Source of the DNA: an uncultured Actinomyces sp.
GTDB taxonomy: Bacteria; Actinomycetota; Actinomycetes; Actinomycetales; Actinomycetaceae
Reading direction: 5' to 3'
Length of the DNA stretch: 17,834 nucleotides
Assembly: GCA_938040725.1 (NCBI GenBank)
Contig: CALHZX010000061.1
Span: forward strand, 1-17,834
Positions 6,686 to 14,166 of this stretch are shown here, in pieces. Each line of letters begins with the position of its first letter. Within the stretch, counting starts at the first letter, position 1. The notes below the pieces were generated by a model. That model was not told the DNA's origin. It made no database searches and saw only the letters and a program-made list of their open reading frames with translations. Made by a program: the position numbers and the translations under genes.

Positions 6686-9600
6686 ATGTCCCATCACTCC
6701 ACCCCGGCACTCGCCCTCGCCGCCGCCCTCGCCCTGACCGGCGTGAGCGTCCCGGCGCTCGCGGCGAGTCCCCAGCCGGGCGGTGTCCTCCCCGCTAACC
6801 CCGCCCAGGCCTCGTCCCCCGAGGCGCGCACGGGCACGCGCGTCGAGGACCCGCTCCTCTCCATTCGCCAGGCCGAGGCCGGGGGAGTGACCCTGCCAGA
6901 CGCTGCCTCTGCGCAGGAGGCAGCCGACGACACCCCGACGACGACCATCGTCCAGCTCGAGGAGGCCGCGGTTGGCGGCTCCGCAACGGCCACGCGTGAC
7001 GAGGTCAAGGCCCGCATTGCTTCGGCGGTTCAGGCGACCGTGCCCGGCGCACAGGTCACCACCGTGCGCGACTACACGAACGCGCTCGATGGCTTCGCCA
7101 TCGAGGCTCCCGGTTCCGCCCTCTCCGCCATCCAGAAGGTCCAGGGTGTGAAGGTTGCGTTCATCGAGGGTGTGCACAAGCCGCTGGAAACCAGCGCGGA
7201 TGGGGCGGGCGCACCCGTCCTCAAGAACGCCTCCTCCCTGGCGATGACGCACGCGGCCGAGGCTGCCCAGAAGGGCGATCGTCAGGTCATCGAGGTCATC
7301 GACTCCGGACTGCAGACCGACCACGACGCCTTCGCAGGCTCGATGGAGGGCGTCGACGTGCGCCTGAGCCAGGCCGACGTTCAGGCCTTCGCGAGCAAGC
7401 TGCCTCATGGGGCTTCCGGCACGTACGTCAGCAGCAAGATCCCCTTCGCCTACGACTACGCCGACAACGACGCTGACGTCGTTCCCCACTCCGAGAAGGA
7501 CTTGTCCCACGGCACGCACGTTACCGCGATCGCGGCCGCCAACGCCGACGTCCTGCAGGGCACCGCGCCCCACGCGCAGATCGTCGTCGCCAAGGTGGCC
7601 TCCGACGCGGACGGGTCGATGCCCGATAGTGCCCTCCTGGCCGCCCTCGACGATGCTCTCGTTATCAAGCCCGACGTCATCAACCTCTCCCTCGGAGACG
7701 ACGCGGGCATGAGCAGCGACGCTGGCAGCGTCTTCGCGGGCGTCTACGAAGCATTGACCAACGCGGGAATCACCGTCAACGCCGCTTCGGGCAACGCATT
7801 CTCCAACGCGTACGGCAACAACAGCGGCCAGAACAAGCCGTTCGCGACCGACCCCGACACGGGCACGCTCGGTGAACCCGCCTCCTACACGTCCACGCTA
7901 GCCGTCGCCTCGGTCGACAACCAGGAAGCCCTGTCCTACGTGACCCTGGAGGACCGAAAGATCGCCTACCGCGCCGCGCTCGACGGTCAGGGAGAGGCCG
8001 TGCGCGGCCTGCGTGACATCCCCGAGAAGAGCTACCGCGTCGTCGATGCCGGCGCGGGCGGCGGCGACGAGCTCGACAAGTACGCGGGCACCAACCGACT
8101 GAGCCTTGCTGACGCGATCGTCCTCGAAGACAAGGGCGGCACCGACACCCGGACGGGCACGGCGATGACCGACGAGCTCAAGGCCTCGTACCTGACAGGC
8201 TTCCCGTCAACGCCCGCGGCCCTCATGATCGCCGACACCGACGACTCGGCCACGCCCTACCAGTCGATCCTGGGCGCCACGACCTCGATGCCCACGGTGA
8301 CCATCACCCACAAGGACGGCTTAGCGATCCGCGAGGCCCTGGCCGCCGGGGGCGGCGCGGACGTGTACCTGACCGTCACACACTCCGGTATCGTGCTGGC
8401 CTCGAACAACCCGACGGCCTCGGAGTTTTCGGCGTGGGGTGTGGCCCCCAACCTGACCCTCAAGCCCGAAGTCGCGGCCCCCGGCGGCGACATCATGTCC
8501 GCGTACCTCGGCAACGACTACCAGCGCCTGTCGGGCACCTCGATGGCCTCCCCGCAGGTCGCCGGTATCAGCGCGCTCGTACGCCAGCGCATTGCGGGTG
8601 ACCCCGCCTTCTCCGGCATGAGCGCCAAGGAGAAGAACGCCGTCGTCACCAACCTCCTCATGGGCACCGCCCACCCGCTCATCGACGTCGAGCTGGGGGA
8701 CGGCACCTACTACTCGCCGCGCAAGGTCGGTGCGGGCGGAGTCGACGCGGTCGCCGCCACCACCGCAACCGTCTACCCGACCGTCGTCGGAGCCGCCGAT
8801 ACCTCCCGACCCAAGGCCGACCTCGGCGATGGAACGAACGGCTGGACCTTCCAGGTGCGCCTGACCAACCTCTCCGACGCCGCCCACACCTACAAGCTCG
8901 GCGGACAGGCGCTCTCCGAAATGGTCGAGGAAGGCCTCTTCCTCGAACACTCGCAGAACTGGGCGGGCGCGGGCATCTCGCTGTCCTTCTCCGGTGACGT
9001 CCTGTCCGAGGCCGGGGACACCCAGCAGATCACAGTCCCCGCGACGTCGACCGCCACCGTGAGCGTCGCGGTGACCCCCGAGTCCGAGTTTGCGGCCTTC
9101 GCCTCGGCGAACACGCCGAAGGGAACCTTCATCGACGGTGCCGTGACCTTCACGAGCGAGGACGGGACGCCGAGCCTGACCGTCCCCTACCTGGGCTTCT
9201 ACGGCTCCTGGGGCGCCCCGAACGTCTTCGACGGCAAGTGGTCGGATGACGAGACGACGCCCGTGCACGTCTACCGTTCCGCACTGGTCAACGCCCACTC
9301 GTCCATCCCGCTGGGCGCGCTCAACCCCCTGTCGGACAAGCAGGACTCGAACCTGGTCACCACGATCAACACGCAGCGCCTCATCGCCTCGCGCGCCAAG
9401 TGGGCGGGTGCCCCCGACAAGATCGCGCCGATGACCGGCATGCTGCGTTCCGTCCCCTCGATGACGCTCACCTACCGTAACTCCGCGGGTCAGTCCGTGC
9501 GCTCCTACACGATCAACCGCGTGCGCAAGTCTCTCTACGACCTCGAGACCGGCTGGACAAAACCGGGCGAGTTTTCCGGTGAGGAACCCTTCTTCGATGG

Positions 9601-10606
9601 GTTTGATGAATCCGGTCACGCGTTGCCCGACGGTCGCTACACCCTGACGATTGAGGCTGCGACGGACGGCCCGTCCTCGCAGACACAGCAGATGAGCTAC
9701 GAGTTCACGCTGGATACGCAGGCCCCCGTTATCTCCAACCTGACGGTGAGCGGCGAGGGCGATGCCCGCACCGTATCCTTCGACGTCACTGACGCCTCAC
9801 CCGTGGCTGGCATCGACTTCCACGAGGATGCCGACGGCGCGTGGTACTACCGCAAGCTCGTCGAAGACGACGGTGAGATCCTGGCCGACGGCACGCACCG
9901 CTACCACTTCGACGTGCCCGTCTCGGAGCTCACGAGCGCGTGGGCGAAGCAGGGGCGCACCGACGAGGCCCCGGCGACCCCCTACCTGTACGCCTGGGAC
10001 TGGGGTGTCAACCCCGTGAAGCAGGAGGTTCGCCTCCAGGGTGACCCGGCGCCTGCTCCGACGCCGGCTCCCACACCCGATCCGACGCCCGCTCCCGCTC
10101 CTCAGAGTGGGGCGTGGATCAGTGATTCTGTTGGCTGGTGGTATCGCTACGCGGATGGGACCTATCCGGTGAGCCAGACGGTGCAGATCGGCAATTCGAC
10201 GTATCGCTTCGGTGCGGATGGCTATATGCGTATTGGCTGGGTGAGTGAGGGCGGTTCGTGGTTCTACCATGACGCGTCGGGTGCTCAGGCGAGTGGTTGG
10301 GTGAAGGACGGTTCGTCCTGGTATTACCTGGATCCTGCGTCGGGTCGGATGGTGACCGGGTGGCTGCTCGATGGCCTCACCTGGTACTACCTGATGCCCG
10401 GTAGTGGCGCGATGGCGATTGGCTGGGTCAAGGACGGTTCCTCCTGGTACTTCATGGCTCCCAGTGGGGCACTCACCACCGGTTGGGTGCAGGACCGTGG
10501 TTCCTGGTATTACCTGAGCACCGACTCGGGAGCGATGTATACCGGCGGCCACTGGATCGGCTGGAAGTGGTACTACTTCGCCGAAAATGGCCAGTGGAAC
10601 GGCTGA
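6686..10606 (+). CDS. Secreted S8 subtilisin-like serine protease (C5a-peptidase-like) with cell-wall-binding repeats
   Basis: This 1306-residue protein starts with a signal peptide (MSHHST, cleavage after ALA near 26). An I9-type inhibitory propeptide lies at about 85-165. The catalytic triad is Asp206 (VIDSG), His275 (HGTH) and Ser619 (GTSMASP), with oxyanion Asn370. The long spacing between His and Ser holds a protease-associated insert at about 427-590. An Fn3-like domain typical of C5a peptidases (about 700-845) and a further Ig/Fn3-like domain ending YLYAWDWG follow. A Pro-rich linker at about 1121-1141 leads into seven cell-wall-binding repeats. It probably cleaves host or bacterial proteins at the cell surface; the substrate is unknown. 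ATG 6686 is preferred over TTG 6542 because it opens the signal peptide directly, although its ribosome site (AGTGAG) is weak. All catalytic residues are present, so it is probably active. Confidence 0.93.
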   Translation: MSHHSTPALALAAALALTGVSVPALAASPQPGGVLPANPAQASSPEARTGTRVEDPLLSIRQAEAGGVTLPDAASAQEAADDTPTTTIVQLEEAAVGGSATATRDEVKARIASAVQATVPGAQVTTVRDYTNALDGFAIEAPGSALSAIQKVQGVKVAFIEGVHKPLETSADGAGAPVLKNASSLAMTHAAEAAQKGDRQVIEVIDSGLQTDHDAFAGSMEGVDVRLSQADVQAFASKLPHGASGTYVSSKIPFAYDYADNDADVVPHSEKDLSHGTHVTAIAAANADVLQGTAPHAQIVVAKVASDADGSMPDSALLAALDDALVIKPDVINLSLGDDAGMSSDAGSVFAGVYEALTNAGITVNAASGNAFSNAYGNNSGQNKPFATDPDTGTLGEPASYTSTLAVASVDNQEALSYVTLEDRKIAYRAALDGQGEAVRGLRDIPEKSYRVVDAGAGGGDELDKYAGTNRLSLADAIVLEDKGGTDTRTGTAMTDELKASYLTGFPSTPAALMIADTDDSATPYQSILGATTSMPTVTITHKDGLAIREALAAGGGADVYLTVTHSGIVLASNNPTASEFSAWGVAPNLTLKPEVAAPGGDIMSAYLGNDYQRLSGTSMASPQVAGISALVRQRIAGDPAFSGMSAKEKNAVVTNLLMGTAHPLIDVELGDGTYYSPRKVGAGGVDAVAATTATVYPTVVGAADTSRPKADLGDGTNGWTFQVRLTNLSDAAHTYKLGGQALSEMVEEGLFLEHSQNWAGAGISLSFSGDVLSEAGDTQQITVPATSTATVSVAVTPESEFAAFASANTPKGTFIDGAVTFTSEDGTPSLTVPYLGFYGSWGAPNVFDGKWSDDETTPVHVYRSALVNAHSSIPLGALNPLSDKQDSNLVTTINTQRLIASRAKWAGAPDKIAPMTGMLRSVPSMTLTYRNSAGQSVRSYTINRVRKSLYDLETGWTKPGEFSGEEPFFDGFDESGHALPDGRYTLTIEAATDGPSSQTQQMSYEFTLDTQAPVISNLTVSGEGDARTVSFDVTDASPVAGIDFHEDADGAWYYRKLVEDDGEILADGTHRYHFDVPVSELTSAWAKQGRTDEAPATPYLYAWDWGVNPVKQEVRLQGDPAPAPTPAPTPDPTPAPAPQSGAWISDSVGWWYRYADGTYPVSQTVQIGNSTYRFGADGYMRIGWVSEGGSWFYHDASGAQASGWVKDGSSWYYLDPASGRMVTGWLLDGLTWYYLMPGSGAMAIGWVKDGSSWYFMAPSGALTTGWVQDRGSWYYLSTDSGAMYTGGHWIGWKWYYFAENGQWNG
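10046..10603 (+). repeat. Pro-rich linker plus seven cell-wall-binding repeats of the subtilase
   Basis: The linker (10046-10108) and seven GWxxDGxxWYY units (from about 10110) match 2698-3302 unit for unit. Some stretches are identical at the DNA level, for example the segment encoding GAQASGW. Codons here are less GC-rich at third positions than in the protease body. Confidence 0.85.
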
Positions 10607-10640
10607 TGCCTGACGCAACACGCTGAATGTGCGTGACACG

Positions 10641-10672
10641 GTGTGCGCCCCCGGTCTTCCGGGGGCGCACAC
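10641..10672 (+). terminator. Terminator of the subtilase gene
   Basis: Perfect 14-base arms 10641-10654 and 10659-10672 flank a TCTT loop, followed by TCGTTTTG, starting 34 bases after the stop. Confidence 0.88.
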
Positions 10673-10701
10673 TCGTTTTGCTTCCGATTGTCTGTAGGGT
10701 C

Positions 10702-10907
10702 AAAATCCCAGGATTTTCTCAGCTGCCCTTGCCGTTGCCGCAAGGTTGGCCTCTTACAGTAGGTGTCATCACAAGGGAATACGGCACGGGCCACACGGGC
10801 TCGGGTAATGCCGACGAGAGACATGTTGAGGAGCTTACTGGGAGTACTTGCACTGTGTTGATGGGATACGCCGAGGGGCCGACCGCCAGGTCGGCCCCTC
10901 GGCGTAT
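10702..10907 (+). ncRNA. Candidate structured RNA/intergenic repeat, copy B
   Basis: This is the second copy of the element at 6328-6533. Stems are CCTTG/CAAGG near 10728-10745, CGGCA 10782-10786 with TGCCG 10809-10813, GGGCC 10788-10792 with GGCTC 10798-10802, and the 19-bp stem 10866-10884/10889-10907 with a GCCA loop. A TACAGT at 10755-10760 sits where copy A has TACGCT. No plus-strand gene follows before the convergent permease, so this copy cannot be a leader of a nearby gene; a stand-alone RNA or a repeat fits better. I see nothing else in 10908-11070. Confidence 0.55.
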
Positions 10908-11071
10908 CTGCATCTGGAGCGACTCGTGGGAACTGTGGGTTACGAGCGTTACGTGTTGGTGGTGGCTTCGTCGTCTGTGCAGCTGAGCGTGTGCGGTGGG
11001 TTTTGTGTGACGGGTCTGCGGTGCGGAGTGTGGTGAGGAGTTTGCGCTGCGGGCTGTGTTGGGCATGAAAA

Positions 11072-11110
11072 GCCGGGGCGCGCCAGGCATATCGCCCGAC
11101 GCGCCCCGGC
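11072..11110 (-). terminator. Terminator of the purine permease gene
   Basis: Arms 11072-11082 and 11100-11110 pair perfectly over 11 bases. Read on the minus strand, the stem runs straight into TTTT. It begins 28 bases past the permease stop. Confidence 0.8.
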
Positions 11111-11138
11111 CTCGTCACTTAATGACGCTGAGGTTTAC

Positions 11139-13079
11139 TCAGAGGCGCTCAAAACCAGCGTCCCACGCCGCGCGCACGGGGTTCGCGTCGGCGACCAGAT
11201 GATCGAAACGCAGGTCTGCGATGTCGATAACCTCGCCGAGTGCGAAGCGAGCCTCGCGGGCGGGGGAGTGCTCGACGCGACGCCAGCCCGACGACAGCAG
11301 GTGCTTGCGGTCCACCACGTTATCCACGCAGATGACCAGCGGACGATTGAACCTCTCGCGGTAGGCGGCTGCCAGAGCGCGCAGCTCGTCGGCCTCCTCG
11401 GAGGACACCTCGCCCACGGACAGGGATGAGGTGTCCGAGCTCGCCTGCTCGTCGCCCGCGCCGTCGAGGATCAGGGAAACGACGTCCGTGTAGGAGGCAA
11501 TGAGCTCCTCGGCCTCTTCGGGGGAAGCCGACAGGACCGCGTCCTCGAAGGAGGAACGCAGCTCGGACACGGAAGTGAAAGGACGGGACTCCCAGGCGCG
11601 CTCGACCGGCCACGTGTGCGAGGAGAACATCGAGGAGAAGGTGGCGACGAACTGGCCACGATCCATCGCGTTGACGTCGTCCAGGTTGATCTTCCTGCCG
11701 TTCACCACGGCCACGTCCGGCGAGGCGGGGCGTCCAATGTGGAAGAAGAGCAGGTTCAAGATGATGGCCGTCAGCGAGCCGATGGTGACGCCGGAACCGA
11801 AGATGATCTGCAGCCAGGAGGGCATGACCGTCACGATGCCGGGCTTCAGCGTCACGAGGAGGGCGAGGCCGATTGACGTAGAGACGATGACCGCGTTGCG
11901 ATTGTCTCGTAGATCCACCTTCGAGAGGGTCTGGATACCAACAACCGCGACGTTCGCGAACATGGCCAGGGAGGCGCCGCCGATGACGGGCTGCGGAATC
12001 GCCGCGACGATGGCCGCCGCCTTGGGCAGCAGGCCGAGGATGATCATGAAGACACCCGCTGCGGTCACGACCCAGCGAGACTTCACGCGGGTCAGGCGCA
12101 CTAGGCCGACGTTCTGCGCGAAGCAGGTGTAGGGGAAGGAGTTGAGGACGCCGCCCAGCAGGGTGGACAGGCCGTCGGCGCGCAGGGCGTTGGCGATGTC
12201 GCGCGGGGCGATGCGCTTGCCCACGACCTCGCCGGTGGCGAAGACGTCGCCGGTGGTCTCCACGGCGGTCACTGCCATGACGATGATCATGGCGATGATT
12301 GCCGTCAGCGAGAACTTCGGGATGCCGAAGTAGAAGGGTGTCGTAATGGCGACCCAGCTGGCCTCGCCGACGCCGGAGAAGTCGGTCTTGCCCATTGCGA
12401 AGGCAACGGCCGTCATGATCAGCAGTGCGAGGAGGACGGAGAGCGTTCCCATGAAGCCCTTGAAGAGGCGCTGAATGATGATGATGATCGCGATTGTGCC
12501 GAATGCGAGGCCGAGAGCCTCGTACGTCAACGCCGTCTTCGCTGCGTCGTCGGTAGCCTTGTCTGCCCAGGCGACAATGTCTCCGGCGGAGACGGACAGG
12601 AGGGTCGTGCCCATGACCGTTAGGAGGGTGCCTGTGACGATCGGCGGGAAGAAGCGTAGGAGCTTGGCAAAGAACGGGGCGACCAGGAAGACGATGAGGC
12701 CGACGGCGATGATGGAGCCGTACATGGTGGCCAGGCCGGTCCTCGGGTCGGCGCCGGCGGGCGTGGCCGCCGCGCCGATTGCGATGAGGGGCGAGACGGC
12801 GGTGAAGGTGACGCCCTGAATAAGGGGGAGCTTCACGCCGATGAATCGGCCGATGCCAGCCGACTGGATGATGGTGGCGATGCCACAGGTGAGCAGGTCT
12901 GCGTTGATGAGGTGGACCAGCGTGTGATTATCGAGTCCGAGTCCGGAAGCGATAACGAGCGGGACGACCACGGCGCCCGCGTAGAACGCGAGGACGTGCT
13001 GAATGCCTAGAATGGTGAGTTTCCCAAAGGGAGGAACTTGATCGATGGGATGGGGAGCGGACGAGGGGCTTGATGCCAT
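11139..13079 (-). CDS. NCS2 xanthine/urate-type permease fused to a degenerate OHCU decarboxylase domain
   Basis: Residues 1-450 of this 646-residue protein form a polytopic NCS2 (nucleobase:cation symporter-2) carrier. Family marks are QHVLAF (27-32), VETTGD (273-278) and QNVGL (322-326), which bear the substrate-site Glu and Gln-Asn of XanQ-type carriers. It probably imports xanthine, urate or uracil with protons or sodium. Residues 465-635 resemble 2-oxo-4-hydroxy-4-carboxy-5-ureidoimidazoline decarboxylase, the last step from urate to allantoin, as in the N-terminus of Bacillus PucL: MDxxxF, FSSHTWPVERAW, RPF, YRERF. The catalytic His-Pro-Asp is here Tyr530-Thr-Asp532, while a candidate catalytic Glu544 is kept, so the domain may be inactive or have another role. 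The start has AGGAG at 13086-13090. No uricase or transthyretin-like gene is in the window. The permease call is firm; the decarboxylase resemblance is good but not tested by search. Confidence 0.9.
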   Translation of the reverse strand: MASSPSSAPHPIDQVPPFGKLTILGIQHVLAFYAGAVVVPLVIASGLGLDNHTLVHLINADLLTCGIATIIQSAGIGRFIGVKLPLIQGVTFTAVSPLIAIGAAATPAGADPRTGLATMYGSIIAVGLIVFLVAPFFAKLLRFFPPIVTGTLLTVMGTTLLSVSAGDIVAWADKATDDAAKTALTYEALGLAFGTIAIIIIIQRLFKGFMGTLSVLLALLIMTAVAFAMGKTDFSGVGEASWVAITTPFYFGIPKFSLTAIIAMIIVMAVTAVETTGDVFATGEVVGKRIAPRDIANALRADGLSTLLGGVLNSFPYTCFAQNVGLVRLTRVKSRWVVTAAGVFMIILGLLPKAAAIVAAIPQPVIGGASLAMFANVAVVGIQTLSKVDLRDNRNAVIVSTSIGLALLVTLKPGIVTVMPSWLQIIFGSGVTIGSLTAIILNLLFFHIGRPASPDVAVVNGRKINLDDVNAMDRGQFVATFSSMFSSHTWPVERAWESRPFTSVSELRSSFEDAVLSASPEEAEELIASYTDVVSLILDGAGDEQASSDTSSLSVGEVSSEEADELRALAAAYRERFNRPLVICVDNVVDRKHLLSSGWRRVEHSPAREARFALGEVIDIADLRFDHLVADANPVRAAWDAGFERL

Positions 13080-13085
13080 CTGTGT

Positions 13086-13090
13086 CTCCT
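13086..13090 (-). promoter_or_regulatory. Ribosome binding site of the permease gene
   Basis: AGGAG on the minus strand lies about six bases before the ATG and supports that start. Confidence 0.65.
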
Positions 13091-13673
13091 GGATCTTTAT
13101 CCAAGTGTTGAAGGGACCCCTCCATTCTCTGTGATCGAGCAGCAGATTTTACGAGTTATTTAAAAAGTGTGGCGCGTTATATCTTGTGTCTGCTTGTCGT
13201 GGCTGGTGTGAGGTGGGCGCGTTGTTGGAAGCGGGTGCTGAAATGTCGGGCTTTGTCCATCCGCTGATGGCCGTGAAGGTGGCTGATTCAGGTGTCGTCT
13301 GTCGTTGGCCTTCTTCTCGCTTTGTGAACGATGAGGCGGGGAGTTGGGGATGATCGGACGTCCTCGGGAAGTGATCAACACTCGATGTTTGTCAGGTGTA
13401 ATGAAAGGGGGATGTCCTCGGTTGTGGGAGGCTTCGCTGTTACTGGGAAACGTGCCGGTGGTGTCCCATTTGAACGCCGTGAAATTAAAACCAGTCGGCA
13501 AGTCTGAGTGATCTGATGCACAGAATTGACGGTTTTCGAGCAAAAAATCGAGAGCTTTTCGTGAAATCCGCGAAATATGGCCCTAAAGTCGGCGAAATCG
13601 TCGAAGATTTCGTAGTGTGTCATTCGTGGCCACGACAGTGGTAACCAAGAACGAACAGGAATGAGGTTTCTCA
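13091..13673. promoter_or_regulatory. Divergent intergenic region between permease and HU genes
   Basis: About 580 bases hold no convincing gene; short open frames here lack coding composition and ribosome sites. The part near HU (about 13480-13620) is unusually AT-rich for this DNA and has a perfect inverted repeat CGAAATC 13593-13599/GATTTCG 13606-13612, a palindrome CGTGGCCACG at 13625-13634, and weak promoter-like boxes (TTGACG 13526-13531, TAAAGT 13584-13589) not properly spaced with each other. On the minus side TAAAAT (13146-13151) is a weak -10 candidate for the permease. No purine riboswitch was recognised. Confidence 0.4.
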
Positions 13674-13955
13674 ATGTCCGTGAACCGTACCGAGCTTGTC
13701 GCTCAGATTGCTGAACGCGCCGACCTGACCAAGGCGAAGGCCGACGAGGCCCTGGCCGCCTTCCAGGCCGTCCTCGTTGAGTCCCTGGCTAAGGGCGAGG
13801 CCGTTAAGGTCACCGGTCTGCTCTCGGTCGAGCGTGTTGAGCGCGCCGCCCGCACCGGCCGCAACCCCCGCACCGGCGAAGAGATCAAGATCCCCGCTGG
13901 CTATGGCGTCAAGCTCTCCGCTGGCTCTACCCTGAAGAAGGCCGTCTCCAAGTGA
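13674..13955 (+). CDS. hup: HU family DNA-binding nucleoid protein
   Basis: The 93-residue length is typical of HU. It starts MSVNRTELVAQIAERADLT, the helical dimerisation part. The DNA-binding arm signature GRNPRTGEEIKIPAG lies at about 62-76, followed by the C-terminal helix ending KKAVSK. HU binds and bends DNA as a dimer, compacting the nucleoid and assisting recombination and transcription. There is no lysine/alanine-rich C-terminal tail as found in mycobacterial HupB. The usual GFGTF turn is replaced by TGLLS, a mild departure. GAGG at 13663-13666 serves the ATG. The gene stands alone with its own terminator. Confidence 0.96.
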   Translation: MSVNRTELVAQIAERADLTKAKADEALAAFQAVLVESLAKGEAVKVTGLLSVERVERAARTGRNPRTGEEIKIPAGYGVKLSAGSTLKKAVSK

Positions 13956-13973
13956 CGCGCTGACGACAGCGAA

Positions 13974-14007
13974 GTGTGGGGCGCGACCGCGTGGTCGCGC
14001 CCCACAC
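13974..14007 (+). terminator. Terminator of the HU gene
   Basis: Perfect 15-base arms 13974-13988 and 13993-14007 with a GCGT loop start 18 bases after the HU stop. Confidence 0.85.
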
Positions 14008-14015
14008 CTATGTCT

Positions 14016-14034
14016 GCGGCCGCGTCGCGGCCGC
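14016..14034. repeat. Two GCGGCCGC palindromes three bases apart
   Basis: The octamer occurs at 14016-14023 and 14027-14034. Each is self-palindromic and together they form a further hairpin right after the HU terminator. A weaker stem CGTCGC 14057-14062/GCGACG 14075-14080 follows. Confidence 0.6.
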
Positions 14035-14103
14035 GGTGGGGCAGTGCGCCCCGATTCGTCGCTGGCAGCCGCAGGCGACGGATAGTGTCGCTTCCCTGCA
14101 TGA

Positions 14104-14141
14104 CGGTGCCCCCGGCCTGATGACTCAGGCCGGGGGCACCG
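14104..14141 (-). terminator. Terminator of the peptide ABC transporter operon
   Basis: Arms 14104-14120 and 14125-14141 pair perfectly over 17 bases with a 4-base loop, 25 bases beyond the ATPase stop on the minus strand. The symmetrical hairpin may also stop readthrough from HU. Confidence 0.85.
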
Positions 14142-14166
14142 CTTGGAGCTCGCATGAACGTATGTG

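Noticed and set aside
10627..10986. 119-codon plus-strand frame and minus-strand frames across the repeat copies
   Set aside because: The copies differ by indels that shift the frame, and base changes preserve stems rather than codons; no ribosome site or domain is seen.
13160..13674. Two minus-strand frames (127 and 99 codons) in the permease-HU gap
   Set aside because: They have low-complexity or atypical composition, no ribosome site and no family resemblance, and they overlap the probable hup promoter.
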